NCBI GenBank assembly: GCA_937915475.1
Contig: CALGIR010000181.1
Coordinates: 1 to 12,780 of the forward strand
DNA: 12,780 nucleotides
From: an uncultured Bacteroidales bacterium
GTDB taxonomy: Bacteria > Bacteroidota > Bacteroidia > Bacteroidales > Tenuifilaceae
Direction: 5' to 3'
The notes under the pieces are model-generated. The model saw nothing but the letters and a program-made list of their open reading frames with translations. It was not told the DNA's origin and searched no databases. The position numbers and the translations under genes were made by a program. This document shows positions 1-6,564 of this stretch, one piece after another; positions within the stretch are counted from its first letter, which is position 1; every line of letters starts with the position of its first letter.

Positions 1-22
1 CTACACGACGCTCTTCCGATCT
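1..22 (+). other. Illumina TruSeq adapter remnant (not genomic)
   Basis: The first 22 bases, from CTACACGACG through CTCTTCCGATCT, match the 3' end of the Illumina TruSeq universal/read-1 adapter exactly as I know it. The match stops at base 22 and the next bases belong to the repeat mosaic. This is untrimmed library adapter at the contig edge and should be removed from any annotation. Confidence 0.96.
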
Positions 23-131
23 GTACACCGAGTTACACTGTGGCAAAGAATTGTTCTCTGTTTTGTTTCACCGTGTTCCACTGTGTTGTACACTGAGTAA
101 CACTGTGGAAATATTTTTTCTCTGTTTTGTT
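23..131. repeat. Two diverged direct copies of a ~45-base repeat
   Basis: Bases 23-67 and 88-131 align as direct copies: both begin GTACAC(C/T)GAGT, continue with ACACTGTGG and end TTCTCTGTTTTGTT. Further partial copies of the CACTGTG(G/T) core lie between them (about 68-87) and just after (131-141). The unit is AT-rich and non-coding. It forms the outer part of the repeat mosaic that reaches to about base 900. Confidence 0.75.
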
Positions 132-160
132 ACACTGTGGCAATAAAATCTTCTACGTTA

Positions 161-231
161 TGCGATGCCCATTCGGGTGCTCAAACTCGCTAACCCGTAA
201 CTCGCTAATCACTAATTACTGCTCACTGCTC
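161..231 (+). repeat. 71-base direct repeat, copy 1
   Basis: This segment starts TGCGATGCCCATTCGGGTGC and ends in GCTCACTGCTC. It recurs 138 bases downstream at 299-369 with only two differences, both C to T, at the two CTCGCT/CTTGCT positions. Much of the inside can be read as 7- or 8-base units such as AACCCGT, AATCACT, AATTACT and GCTCACT. Each copy is preceded by ACGTT-type heptamers. Confidence 0.88.
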
Positions 232-238
232 TTTTGTC

Positions 239-265
239 CGCAGATTGCACAGATTAACACGGATT
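239..265 (+). repeat. Dispersed-type motif GCAGATTGCACAGATTAACA...
   Basis: This 27-base stretch lies between the two 71-base repeats. Its wording (CGCAGATTGCACAGATT, then AACACGGATT) is one I associate with intergenic repeats in many environmental bacterial genomes, including Bacteroidota. Only one copy is present in this window, so repeat status rests on recall rather than on what is seen here. Confidence 0.4.
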
Positions 266-271
266 GTTTTG

Positions 272-306
272 ACGTTTTACGTTCTGCGTTCTGCGTTTTG
301 CGATGC
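272..306 (+). repeat. Heptamer array, ACGTTTT/GCGTTCT type (5 units)
   Basis: Five consecutive 7-base units are visible: ACGTTTT, ACGTTCT, GCGTTCT, GCGTTTT, GCGATGC. The last runs into repeat copy 2. A shorter version (ACGTTAT and then GCGATGC, from 154) precedes copy 1, so the heptamers and the 71-base repeat travel together. Confidence 0.75.
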
Positions 307-369
307 CCATTCGGGTGCTCAAACTTGCTAACCCGTAACTTGCTAATCACTAATTACTGCTCACTGCTC
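299..369 (+). repeat. 71-base direct repeat, copy 2
   Basis: This is the second copy of the segment at 161-231, 69 of 71 bases identical. It runs without a break into the GCTCACT/CTTCACT heptamer array that starts at 359, whereas copy 1 stops after one and a half such heptamers and is followed by different sequence. Confidence 0.88.
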
Positions 370-435
370 ACTGCTCACTCTTCACTGCTCACTGCTCACT
401 CTTCACTGCTCACTCTTCACTCTTCACTCCTCACT
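359..435 (+). repeat. Heptamer array, GCTCACT/CTTCACT (11 units)
   Basis: Eleven perfectly phased 7-base units occur in tandem: GCTCACT three times, CTTCACT, GCTCACT twice, CTTCACT, GCTCACT, CTTCACT twice, and CCTCACT. Two variant units (AATCACT, AATTACT) precede them at 345-358. Variants are mixed rather than blocked, which suggests repeated unit exchange or slippage. The organisation resembles the heptanucleotide short tandem repeats (STRRs) described in cyanobacteria. No coding function is apparent. Confidence 0.9.
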
Positions 436-437
436 GT

Positions 438-461
438 CTCAACCTCAACCTTAATCTCAAC
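438..461 (+). repeat. Hexamer array CTCAAC (4 units)
   Basis: Four 6-base units follow the heptamer array after two bases: CTCAAC, CTCAAC, CTTAAT, CTCAAC. The same order, CTTCACT-type heptamers followed by CTCAAC-type hexamers, appears again at 821-896. Confidence 0.8.
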
Positions 462-726
462 CTTTTTTTTATTGATTGTTGGCGATTCCTTACTAATAGC
501 TAGCAGCCTGCGGCTGTCTTTACACAGCTTCGCCCCGTCAGTCACATGTGCTTTGACTAAAATAAAGGGCTTAAGTTGTTGCTTGTCAATTTGTTGTAGT
601 CCAAATTTCCTTAAAAACGAACCTCCCAATAAATTGATGCCAAATGTAATATATTTTACTGTAAAAGGGGAAAAATTCAGCGTGTTACGGTTAATTTCTG
701 GGTGTTAAACAAATTTTATACTTTAT
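462..726. other. Non-repetitive spacer inside the repeat mosaic
   Basis: This 265-base stretch separates two groups of tandem repeats. It holds overlapping short hairpins: CAGCC-TGC-GGCTG at 504-516 and GCTGT/ACAGC at 513-528. On the minus strand a frame is open from about 705 down to 417, with hydrophobic and basic residues, but I do not recognise it. Its end is translated tandem repeat and it has no evident ribosome binding site, so I do not call it a gene. It could be a decayed coding remnant. Confidence 0.5.
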
Positions 727-796
727 TGTTGGCTGTTGGCTGTTGGCTGTTGGCTGTTGGCTTTTGGCTTTTGGCTGTTGGCTTTTGGCTTTTGGC
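727..796 (+). repeat. Heptamer array, TGTTGGC/TTTTGGC (10 units)
   Basis: Ten phased 7-base units: TGTTGGC five times, TTTTGGC twice, TGTTGGC once, TTTTGGC twice. Two degenerate units (ATTTTAC, ATTTGGT) follow to about 810. Only the second base of the unit varies (G or T). This is a second heptamer family, unrelated in sequence to the GCTCACT family but of the same unit length. Confidence 0.92.
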
Positions 797-820
797 ATTT
801 TACATTTGGTTTTGGTAACT

Positions 821-869
821 CTTCACTGTTCACTCTTCACTCTTCACCGCTTACCGCTCACCGCTCACA
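821..869 (+). repeat. Heptamer array, CTTCACT/GCTCACC (7 units)
   Basis: Seven phased 7-base units: CTTCACT, GTTCACT, CTTCACT, CTTCACC, GCTTACC, GCTCACC, GCTCACA. This is the same family as the array at 359-435, with a gradual drift from CTTCACT to GCTCACC along the array. Confidence 0.88.
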
Positions 870-872
870 CCT

Positions 873-896
873 CTCAACCTTAACCTCAACCTATCC
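873..896 (+). repeat. Hexamer array CTCAAC/CTTAAC (4 units)
   Basis: Units CTCAAC, CTTAAC, CTCAAC and CTATCC follow the heptamers and end only 10 bases before the stop codon of the UDP-glucose dehydrogenase gene. No terminator hairpin is visible between that stop codon and the repeats. Confidence 0.78.
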
Positions 897-906
897 CACA
901 CTAACC

Positions 907-2307
907 CTAGTACGCCTTCCCTATTGCCGTAACGTTAAAGCCAATTTTTATCAGTTTCTTGTGATCGAGTATATTACGACCATCGAATAGGCTCGCGGGT
1001 TTTAGCATTGAACTATAAATGCGCTCCCAGTCGTAGGTTTTAAACTCGTCCCATTCGGTTAGTATTGCAATGGTATGCCCTCCTTTGGCCGCTTGGTATG
1101 GGTCGGTGCATACGGTTAAAAGTTCCTTGTTTTCATCTTCGGAACGGGTATTCAGGAAGTTTAAATCTGAATACATCTGCTGTGCTTTAACCTTTGGATC
1201 GTAAACGTAAATAGAGGCCTGATCCTCCAGCAGCTGGTCGGCAACGTAGATGGCCGCCGATTCGCGGGTGTCGTTGGTGTCCTTTTTGAATGCCCATCCA
1301 AAAAAGGCGATTTTTTTACCTGAGATGGTGTTATTAAGGGTTGTGATTATGCTATCGGCAAAGCGACGCTTTTGGTAGTCGTTAAGTATTATTACCTGCT
1401 CCCAGTAGTCGGCAACCTCTTGTAACCCCAAACTTCTACAAATATAAACCAGGTTAAGAATATCTTTTTGGAAGCATGATCCCCCAAAGCCAACCGATGC
1501 TTTAAGGAATTTTGGGCCAATTCGGCTATCGGTTCCAATGGCTCTGGCCACCTCATCGATATTGGCCTCAGTTTTTTCGCACAATGCGCTTAGCGCATTT
1601 ATTGACGAAACGCGCTGGGCGAGGAATGCGTTGGCGGAGAGTTTTGAGAGTTCCGATGACCACACGTTGGTTTGCAGAATTCGTTCGCGAGGGAGCCAAT
1701 GGGCGTAAATATTGGTTAGTGCATCTATGGCTTCACGACCTTCGGCGGTATCAATATCGCCACCAATTAGTACGCGGTCGGGATTATGTAGGTCATTAAT
1801 AGCAGTTCCTTCGGCTAAGAACTCGGGGTTCGAGAGAATCTGAAATTTTACGCCACTACCCACATTGTCGAGAATGTTTTTTATTGCCTGAGCTGTGCGG
1901 ACGGGTAAGGTCGATTTTTCGACAACAATTTTATTGGTGGTTGCAACTTCGGCAATCTGTCGGGCGCTGAGTTCAACGTATTTAAGATCGGCAGCCATAC
2001 CTTTACCCTTACCGTAGGTTTTGGTTGGGGTATTAACCGAGATAAAGATCATTTCGGCCTCACGAATGCCTTTTTCTATGTCGGTTGAGAAGAAAAGGTT
2101 GCGCCCTCGAGCCTCTGCTACAACCTCTTTTAGGCCGGGTTCAAATATTGGTAGCTTATTAAGATTTTCGTTGTTCCAATCGGCAATGCGTTGGGGGTTT
2201 ATATCCACAACTGTTACCCTTATTTCAGGACATTTTTGAGCGATTACAGCCATGGTAGGGCCTCCCACATAACCCGCCCCAATACAACATATGTTCTTGA
2301 TGGTCAT
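907..2307 (-). CDS. ugd: UDP-glucose 6-dehydrogenase, animal/plant-like type
   Basis: This 466-residue cytoplasmic enzyme would oxidise UDP-glucose to UDP-glucuronate with two NAD+, supplying a precursor for acidic capsule or exopolysaccharide. The N-terminal Rossmann motif GAGYVG is at residues 10-15. The substrate loop NPEFLAEGTA is at 160-169, the helix ELSKLSANAFLAQR (with Lys222 and Asn226) at 219-232, and the catalytic GFGGSCFQKD at 273-282 with Cys278. AFKKDTNDTRESAAI marks the C-terminal UDP-binding domain. The wording of the central and C-terminal parts is strikingly close to the animal enzyme as I remember it, and the length exceeds that of the common bacterial TuaD type. It starts 8 bases after the SLBB exporter gene, so both are probably one transcript. 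Repeats begin 10 bases after its stop. Confidence 0.96.
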   Translation of the reverse strand: MTIKNICCIGAGYVGGPTMAVIAQKCPEIRVTVVDINPQRIADWNNENLNKLPIFEPGLKEVVAEARGRNLFFSTDIEKGIREAEMIFISVNTPTKTYGKGKGMAADLKYVELSARQIAEVATTNKIVVEKSTLPVRTAQAIKNILDNVGSGVKFQILSNPEFLAEGTAINDLHNPDRVLIGGDIDTAEGREAIDALTNIYAHWLPRERILQTNVWSSELSKLSANAFLAQRVSSINALSALCEKTEANIDEVARAIGTDSRIGPKFLKASVGFGGSCFQKDILNLVYICRSLGLQEVADYWEQVIILNDYQKRRFADSIITTLNNTISGKKIAFFGWAFKKDTNDTRESAAIYVADQLLEDQASIYVYDPKVKAQQMYSDLNFLNTRSEDENKELLTVCTDPYQAAKGGHTIAILTEWDEFKTYDWERIYSSMLKPASLFDGRNILDHKKLIKIGFNVTAIGKAY

Positions 2308-2315
2308 TTTGCTTA

Positions 2316-4763
2316 CTATTTTGCTAACTGGTTAATAATGGATATGGTTACTAATGCAATTGATGATATCGATGTGCTGATGGCCAGCGTTCTTTCTATT
2401 GAGACACCTTCTCTTTTAGGCTTTTGGGGTACTATAATTTCTGCACCTGGCTGAACTTTGGGATAGTGCCTGAAGAATAGGAAGTTTCGGGTTCTGTCAA
2501 TGGATCCATTGGCATAAATAATAAAAACCTTGCTTTTTCTGGCATTATCAGAGAATCCACCTGCTTGCGAGATGTAGTTTCTAAGCGATGTGTTTTTTAC
2601 GAAACGAGTGGTAACTGGGTTTAAAAGTTCGCCGTTAAGCCTAACGGTTTGCATCCTAAGGGGCACTCTAAGAATATCGCCTTCGCGCAGTATCAGATCG
2701 TCTATACCTCCAGGTTTATTTAAAATTTTTTGTAGGTCTATGCCAATTGCTTGATGTGTTTTCTGGTTCTCTTTTTTACTATCTATGTTGAAAGTTAACT
2801 CTTCCGATTCTAGATCCTCAATTTTTTCAAGTTGCTCCTTTTGTGCTTTGTCAATTTTTCGAAGCAAAGTAGCACCCTGTAGATAGGCTTGGTCGGTCAG
2901 TCCCCCCGCTCTGACTACCAGATCCGATATTCTCTCGTTTTTGCTGGTAATGGCGTAGCTGTCTGGGAACATAAATTCGCCTTCGGCTCTGGCAAGAGCC
3001 TGTGCCTTATATCCTGGCGAGGGTCGAACAAAAACCATATCGAAAGGTTTAAGAATAAAGGATGAGCCCTGTTCGCCAATAGAAAGATTTTTGTCGAGCG
3101 TGAATGAGAAAATCTCCGTTATTATGTCGTCCGATTTAAGAGCTGTAGGATTTTGTATCCTGCGTGCAACGTCTATTCGTGCTAGTGATGCAGCCTCGTT
3201 AAAGCCACCTGCCTTGCGAATAAGTTCTCCTAGGCTTAGGTTCTCGGCGTAGGGAAATGACCCTGGATCCTGAATCTGACCGATAATCCGAACTGTTCTT
3301 TCCTGTTGGAGTTCAAGCACAGAGCTAATTACAACCAGATCCTCTCTGTGGAGGAGAACATCGTCACTAGAACCCCTAATAATATCTTCTAGGTTAATCT
3401 CAAGAACCTCAACCTCCGTGTTGTCCTTTTGGCGGTAGATGGCTATGCGGTTGGTGAATGCATCTTCTCTAATACCTTCGGCACGGGCAATGAGCTTAGT
3501 GAGTGTCATCCCATCGGTTTGAGCAAATTCCCCTTCGCGGAAAACTGCACCTCGAATGGTTACCCGGTTTTCGTAGCGCTCAAGGATCTTGCCCACCTTT
3601 ATCATATCGCCATTCATTAGCATGAAAGAGGAGAATAGGTCGGATTCAACGTTGAGCAATCGTCGTTCACTTTCGGTTTTGCGATTTATAACTAGGTTTT
3701 TAGAGTATGCGTAGGAAGAAAATCCCCCAGCATAATCAATGAGATCGGTCATGGTCTCATGCTTTCGGAGCTCATATATTGCGGGGCGTATTACCTCGCC
3801 CGAAAGGATTACTCTATTCTTGTAGGATCCAATGAAAATTAAATCCTCATCCTGCAACCTAATATTCTGTGATGTTTCCGCTTTCAGAAGGAAGGTGTAC
3901 AGGTCGACATTGGCCACAATGTTGCCCGATCGCATTACCTTTATTTCTCTATAAGTACCGTTTCTGCCAGGTCCCCCAGCATAGTAGAGCGCATTGAATA
4001 CGGTTGCAAAGGCTGGAAGGGTGTAGGTTCCGGGCATGTATGCATCGCCTGTTACGGTTACCTTAATGCTGCGAATATTTCCAAGGGTAACCTGTGCAAA
4101 AGTGTTCGGGGTTGCACCCTTTAAACCCGAGTATATGCTTGTAAGTCTATTGATTATAAGGGATGATGCTTTATCTACATCGAGGCCGCTCACCTGAATA
4201 GGTCCTAGGTTTGGGACTAGAATTTGCCCTTCGGGTGAGATTTTTAGCTTAAAAGAGTTTTGCGAAGCACCCCAAACCTCGATATTAAGCACATCACCTG
4301 ATCCTAGCTGGTAGCTGGTGGGTGTGGGGATATTTAAGCTGGGCTCAAAAGTTAAGTTTTTCCGTTTAAAAAGGTTTGAGCCAAAAATATCCACATCATC
4401 GAGTTGGGCTTGTGTAGGACTTTTTGTATCGATCTCGAAAGAGATCTTTCGTTCCTCCACATCACCTTGACCTACCGTCTTCTCTTCACCCATGTCGAGA
4501 GCAGTAATCCTTTCACGCAGTTTAAGCACTTCATCATAAGGCATTCCCCTAGAAATGGCTTCGGCTTCAAGTTCTTGAATCGACATTCCTGTGGTTTTAC
4601 CCCTACTCAGGAACTGCTTTATCTGCCCATCGGTAAGTTTATCAACTTTAATTGAGCTGAAATCAACCTTAGCCAGTTCGGCTTGTTGGGCGTAGATTGT
4701 ATGAGGGGTCGACAGCAAAACGAGTAATGCTAAACCAAGGGTGAGTCTGAGAAATCGCAACAT
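2316..4763 (-). CDS. Multi-SLBB polysaccharide export outer-membrane protein (Wza-like)
   Basis: This 815-residue protein is likely the outer-membrane/periplasmic channel component for exporting capsule or exopolysaccharide. A signal peptide with a hydrophobic core (LTLGLALLVLLS) ends near TIYAQQ at residue 27. A polar, helical region follows (30-100). The Poly_export domain starts near YQLGSGDVLNIEVWGA (151-166). Six SLBB-type repeats then follow, each ending in an AGG or AEG turn, at about 235-265, 318-349, 401-431, 491-521, 591-622 and 707-737. A hydrophobic stretch (about 793-811) ends the protein, which could anchor it. The length is about twice that of enterobacterial Wza, but long multi-SLBB forms are known in Bacteroidota. 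It is the first gene before ugd. No clear promoter was found upstream. Confidence 0.93.
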   Translation of the reverse strand: MLRFLRLTLGLALLVLLSTPHTIYAQQAELAKVDFSSIKVDKLTDGQIKQFLSRGKTTGMSIQELEAEAISRGMPYDEVLKLRERITALDMGEEKTVGQGDVEERKISFEIDTKSPTQAQLDDVDIFGSNLFKRKNLTFEPSLNIPTPTSYQLGSGDVLNIEVWGASQNSFKLKISPEGQILVPNLGPIQVSGLDVDKASSLIINRLTSIYSGLKGATPNTFAQVTLGNIRSIKVTVTGDAYMPGTYTLPAFATVFNALYYAGGPGRNGTYREIKVMRSGNIVANVDLYTFLLKAETSQNIRLQDEDLIFIGSYKNRVILSGEVIRPAIYELRKHETMTDLIDYAGGFSSYAYSKNLVINRKTESERRLLNVESDLFSSFMLMNGDMIKVGKILERYENRVTIRGAVFREGEFAQTDGMTLTKLIARAEGIREDAFTNRIAIYRQKDNTEVEVLEINLEDIIRGSSDDVLLHREDLVVISSVLELQQERTVRIIGQIQDPGSFPYAENLSLGELIRKAGGFNEAASLARIDVARRIQNPTALKSDDIITEIFSFTLDKNLSIGEQGSSFILKPFDMVFVRPSPGYKAQALARAEGEFMFPDSYAITSKNERISDLVVRAGGLTDQAYLQGATLLRKIDKAQKEQLEKIEDLESEELTFNIDSKKENQKTHQAIGIDLQKILNKPGGIDDLILREGDILRVPLRMQTVRLNGELLNPVTTRFVKNTSLRNYISQAGGFSDNARKSKVFIIYANGSIDRTRNFLFFRHYPKVQPGAEIIVPQKPKREGVSIERTLAISTSISSIALVTISIINQLAK

Positions 4764-5266
4764 TATAAGCTGTATTTAATTGTTTTTTAATAAGGGCAAA
4801 CTGAAAAACATGAACTTTTTCTGCAACAGTAAAATTAGTAACAAAATTTTATAAGAACATCTATTGTCAATCTAAACCAAATAGTCGCTATATTGTTGAT
4901 TGGCACTAGTATTTAAATTTAAAGTATAAAAGTACAAAAAAAACCATAATAACAGCTTCTGCTTACTGGTATTTGGTTTTTTGTGCATTAGCAACCATTG
5001 TCCATTGTTTTGCAATGTATAGTGGCTCCAGGATTTTCGGTAAAAATATAATGGGAGTTGCGTTGTATTGTGCTTTTGTGTCGCTTAATGGTGGGTAATT
5101 GTCCTATAAAGCAGAGTTTTAATTTTCTGAGGATGGTTAGTTTGAGCTAGCCGTGTTTGTTCGAATTGAAATTAAATGTTGTTTAATTTTTAATAACCAG
5201 CAATATATAATTCAATATCGTTTAGTTAACAAGATGTAACCTACTATTCAACTATCCGTCCCCGTT

Positions 5267-5308
5267 CGGCTTAGGTTTATCTGCCTGTGGTTGGCTGTGC
5301 CTAAGTCG
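5267..5308. repeat. REP-like palindrome next to the RAYT remnant
   Basis: CGGCTTAGG at 5267-5275 pairs with CCTAAGTCG at 5300-5308 (9 base pairs, one G-T wobble). A small GCC/GGC stem lies inside the loop. It sits about 45 bases beyond the 3' end of the RAYT remnant, where REP hairpins are commonly found around such genes. Only one copy is visible here, so the REP assignment is inferred. Confidence 0.45.
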
Positions 5309-5320
5309 TATATATCTCTT

Positions 5321-5333
5321 TTGGCTTCGCCAA
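5321..5333. repeat. Perfect short hairpin TTGGC-TTC-GCCAA
   Basis: A perfect 5-base-pair stem with a 3-base loop lies 19 bases before the 3' end of the RAYT remnant. It is short and has no T tail in the minus direction, so it is a better candidate for a REP-type foot than for a terminator. The core GCTTCGCC also occurs at 527-534 inside the repeat mosaic. Confidence 0.45.
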
Positions 5334-5351
5334 GTATAGACGTCAACCCAT

Positions 5352-5668
5352 TCATTTATAGCGCGTTTTCCACCTAAAGTCAACCTCTATTACATCTATC
5401 ACCGATTCTAGTCCAGCATAGTTTCTTGCGCTGGAATACAGGTAGTCTTCGGGGTTCGCAACAATTCCACTTCTTACCGGATTATTATGGATGTACTGAA
5501 CCTTCTGCTCAATAAATTTTTGACTATAAAGATGCTCAGCATGGTTCTCGTGTGTCCATAATTGATGAGTTTGCTTACCCTTGAACTTTGCGTGGTATTC
5601 AAACACTAGCCTCATCCATTCGCTGCGGCTTTCCTTTCCGCTTTCAATTATGTCAACAAATCTAATAG
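5352..5668 (-). pseudogene. RAYT (REP-associated tyrosine transposase) remnant, N-terminus lost
   Basis: The frame encodes the C-terminal half of an IS200-like Y1 transposase of the RAYT type. From the first ATG (5615) there are 87 residues. The homologous frame seems to extend upstream to about 5668 (RFVDIIESGKESRSEWM). Diagnostic wording includes QLWTHENHAEHL, then KVQYIHNNPVRSGIV, then EDYLYSSARNYAGL. YIHxNPV is the segment in which family members carry the nucleophilic tyrosine (Tyr41 here). The HUH metal-binding half is absent, and a stop codon lies in frame at 5700-5702. Full-length family members have about 170-200 residues, so this copy cannot be active. The frame upstream of 5668 runs into GTCGAAG-containing repeat-like sequence. 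RAYTs mobilise or maintain REP palindromes, which fits the hairpins downstream. Confidence 0.85.
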
Positions 5669-5671
5669 CAA

Positions 5672-5737
5672 AGTCGAAGGGGAGTCGAAGCCGACAGCCT
5701 TAACTAAACGACATTAATATGTAATTCGCTGTTAGGC
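5672..5737. repeat. Repeat-like junction upstream of the RAYT remnant
   Basis: AGTCGAAG occurs twice, at 5672-5679 and 5683-5690. An imperfect inverted pair, GCCTTAAC at 5697-5704 and GTTAGGC at 5731-5737, follows. The stretch replaces what should be the 5' half of the transposase gene and probably marks the deletion or insertion breakpoint. Confidence 0.4.
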
Positions 5738-5799
5738 GGTATACTTCTGTGATTATCTAATAACGTTTTGGTAGTTTTATTTTTTGGAGGTCAACTATT

Positions 5800-5830
5800 T
5801 TTGCTCGAAATTTTATAATCTCTATCTTTG
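5800..5830 (+). promoter_or_regulatory. Bacteroidota-type promoter of purQ
   Basis: TTTG at 5800-5803 and TATCTTTG at 5823-5830 are separated by 19 bases, matching the Bacteroides sigma-ABfr consensus (TTTG at -33, TAnnTTTG at -7). Transcription would start near 5837, leaving a leader of about 17 bases before the ATG at 5854. A purine riboswitch does not fit in this leader. Confidence 0.72.
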
Positions 5831-5853
5831 GGCGAACTATCAAAGCAAATCCT

Positions 5854-6552
5854 ATGAAATTTGGTGTAGTAATTTTCCCTGGCTCTAATTGTGATCATGA
5901 CATGATCTATGTTTTAAGAAACATTATGGAGCAAGAGGTTGTTGAACTTTGGCATAAGGATAACGATCTGCAAGATGTTGATGTTGTTGTACTACCTGGC
6001 GGATTCTCGTTTGGCGACTATCTTAGGTCTGGTGCGTTGGCTCGGTTTTCGCCAATAATGGAGAGGGTTATTGAGTTTGCTAATGCAGGCGGCTTTGTAT
6101 TTGGGGTGTGTAACGGTTTTCAGATTCTTTGCGAAGCAAAGTTGCTGCCCGGAGCATTGCTCGCCAATAATATCCAGAAATTTGAGTGTAAGAATGTTCA
6201 TATTCTCCCCGATAGTAAGTCGGCTGCCCTTACCGCATTCCTCCCAAGAAGCCATGCATTAAAAATCCCCATTGCTCATGGAGAGGGAAGGTACTATGCC
6301 GATAAGGACATTCTAGCGACGATGAGAATTAATGGCCAAATTCTGTTCAGGTACTGTGATGAGAATGGATCGGTTTCGGAATCGGTTAACCCTAATGGAT
6401 CAGTTGAGAATATTGCTGGTATTTGTAACGAAGGGTTTAACGTGTTTGGCATGATGCCACATCCCGAAAGAGCAGCAGATGACGAGTTGGGGAACACCGA
6501 TGGGCGATTAATATTTGAATCGCTTATTCGTTTTTTAAAGGAGCGTTTATAG
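5854..6552 (+). CDS. purQ: Phosphoribosylformylglycinamidine synthase subunit PurQ
   Basis: This 232-residue class I glutamine amidotransferase releases ammonia from glutamine for FGAM synthetase, the fourth step of de novo purine synthesis. It acts in a complex with PurL and PurS. The N-terminus MKFGVVIFPGSNCDHD and the loop LPGGFSFGDYLRSGA (47-61) are typical. The nucleophile is Cys86 in GVCNGFQ, and the other triad residues are His203 and Glu205 in PHPERA. Full length for the family (about 220-235 residues). A free-standing PurQ implies that this organism has the three-part PurS/PurQ/PurL enzyme rather than the single long PurL, but neither partner lies nearby. It is monocistronic, with its own promoter, and ends 12 bases from the convergent dehydrogenase gene. 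Confidence 0.97.
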   Translation: MKFGVVIFPGSNCDHDMIYVLRNIMEQEVVELWHKDNDLQDVDVVVLPGGFSFGDYLRSGALARFSPIMERVIEFANAGGFVFGVCNGFQILCEAKLLPGALLANNIQKFECKNVHILPDSKSAALTAFLPRSHALKIPIAHGEGRYYADKDILATMRINGQILFRYCDENGSVSESVNPNGSVENIAGICNEGFNVFGMMPHPERAADDELGNTDGRLIFESLIRFLKERL

Positions 6553-6564
6553 GAGTTTCAAGGT

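Larger units (their letters stand above)
4764..5351. other. Long AT-rich intergenic region
   Basis: About 590 bases lie between the SLBB exporter start and the RAYT remnant, and no gene is supported. A promoter for the exporter operon is expected in 4764-4950 on the minus strand, but no complete TAnnTTTG element is present there. A small hairpin, CATTG-TTTTG-CAATG, lies near 5000-5020. Stronger palindromes begin at 5267. No tRNA-like fold was recognised. Confidence 0.55.

Noticed and set aside
359..435. Possible CRISPR array
   Set aside because: Units are 7 bases with no spacers between them, and no cas gene is present.
417..705. Minus-strand open frame in the spacer between the repeats
   Set aside because: Part of it reads plausibly as protein, but its end is translated tandem repeat, no start signal is seen and no family is recognised. 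A decayed fragment is possible but not supported.
127..708. 193-residue plus-strand open frame
   Set aside because: It is a translation of the tandem repeats (SSLLTAHSSLLTAHS-type strings), has no ribosome binding site and no recognisable domain.
736..990. Plus-strand open frame rich in GFWLLAFGFW
   Set aside because: It is the TTTTGGC heptamer array read as codons, and then the reverse strand of ugd.
5155..5175. GTTCGAATT as the T-loop of a tRNA
   Set aside because: No acceptor stem, D-arm or anticodon arm can be built around it.
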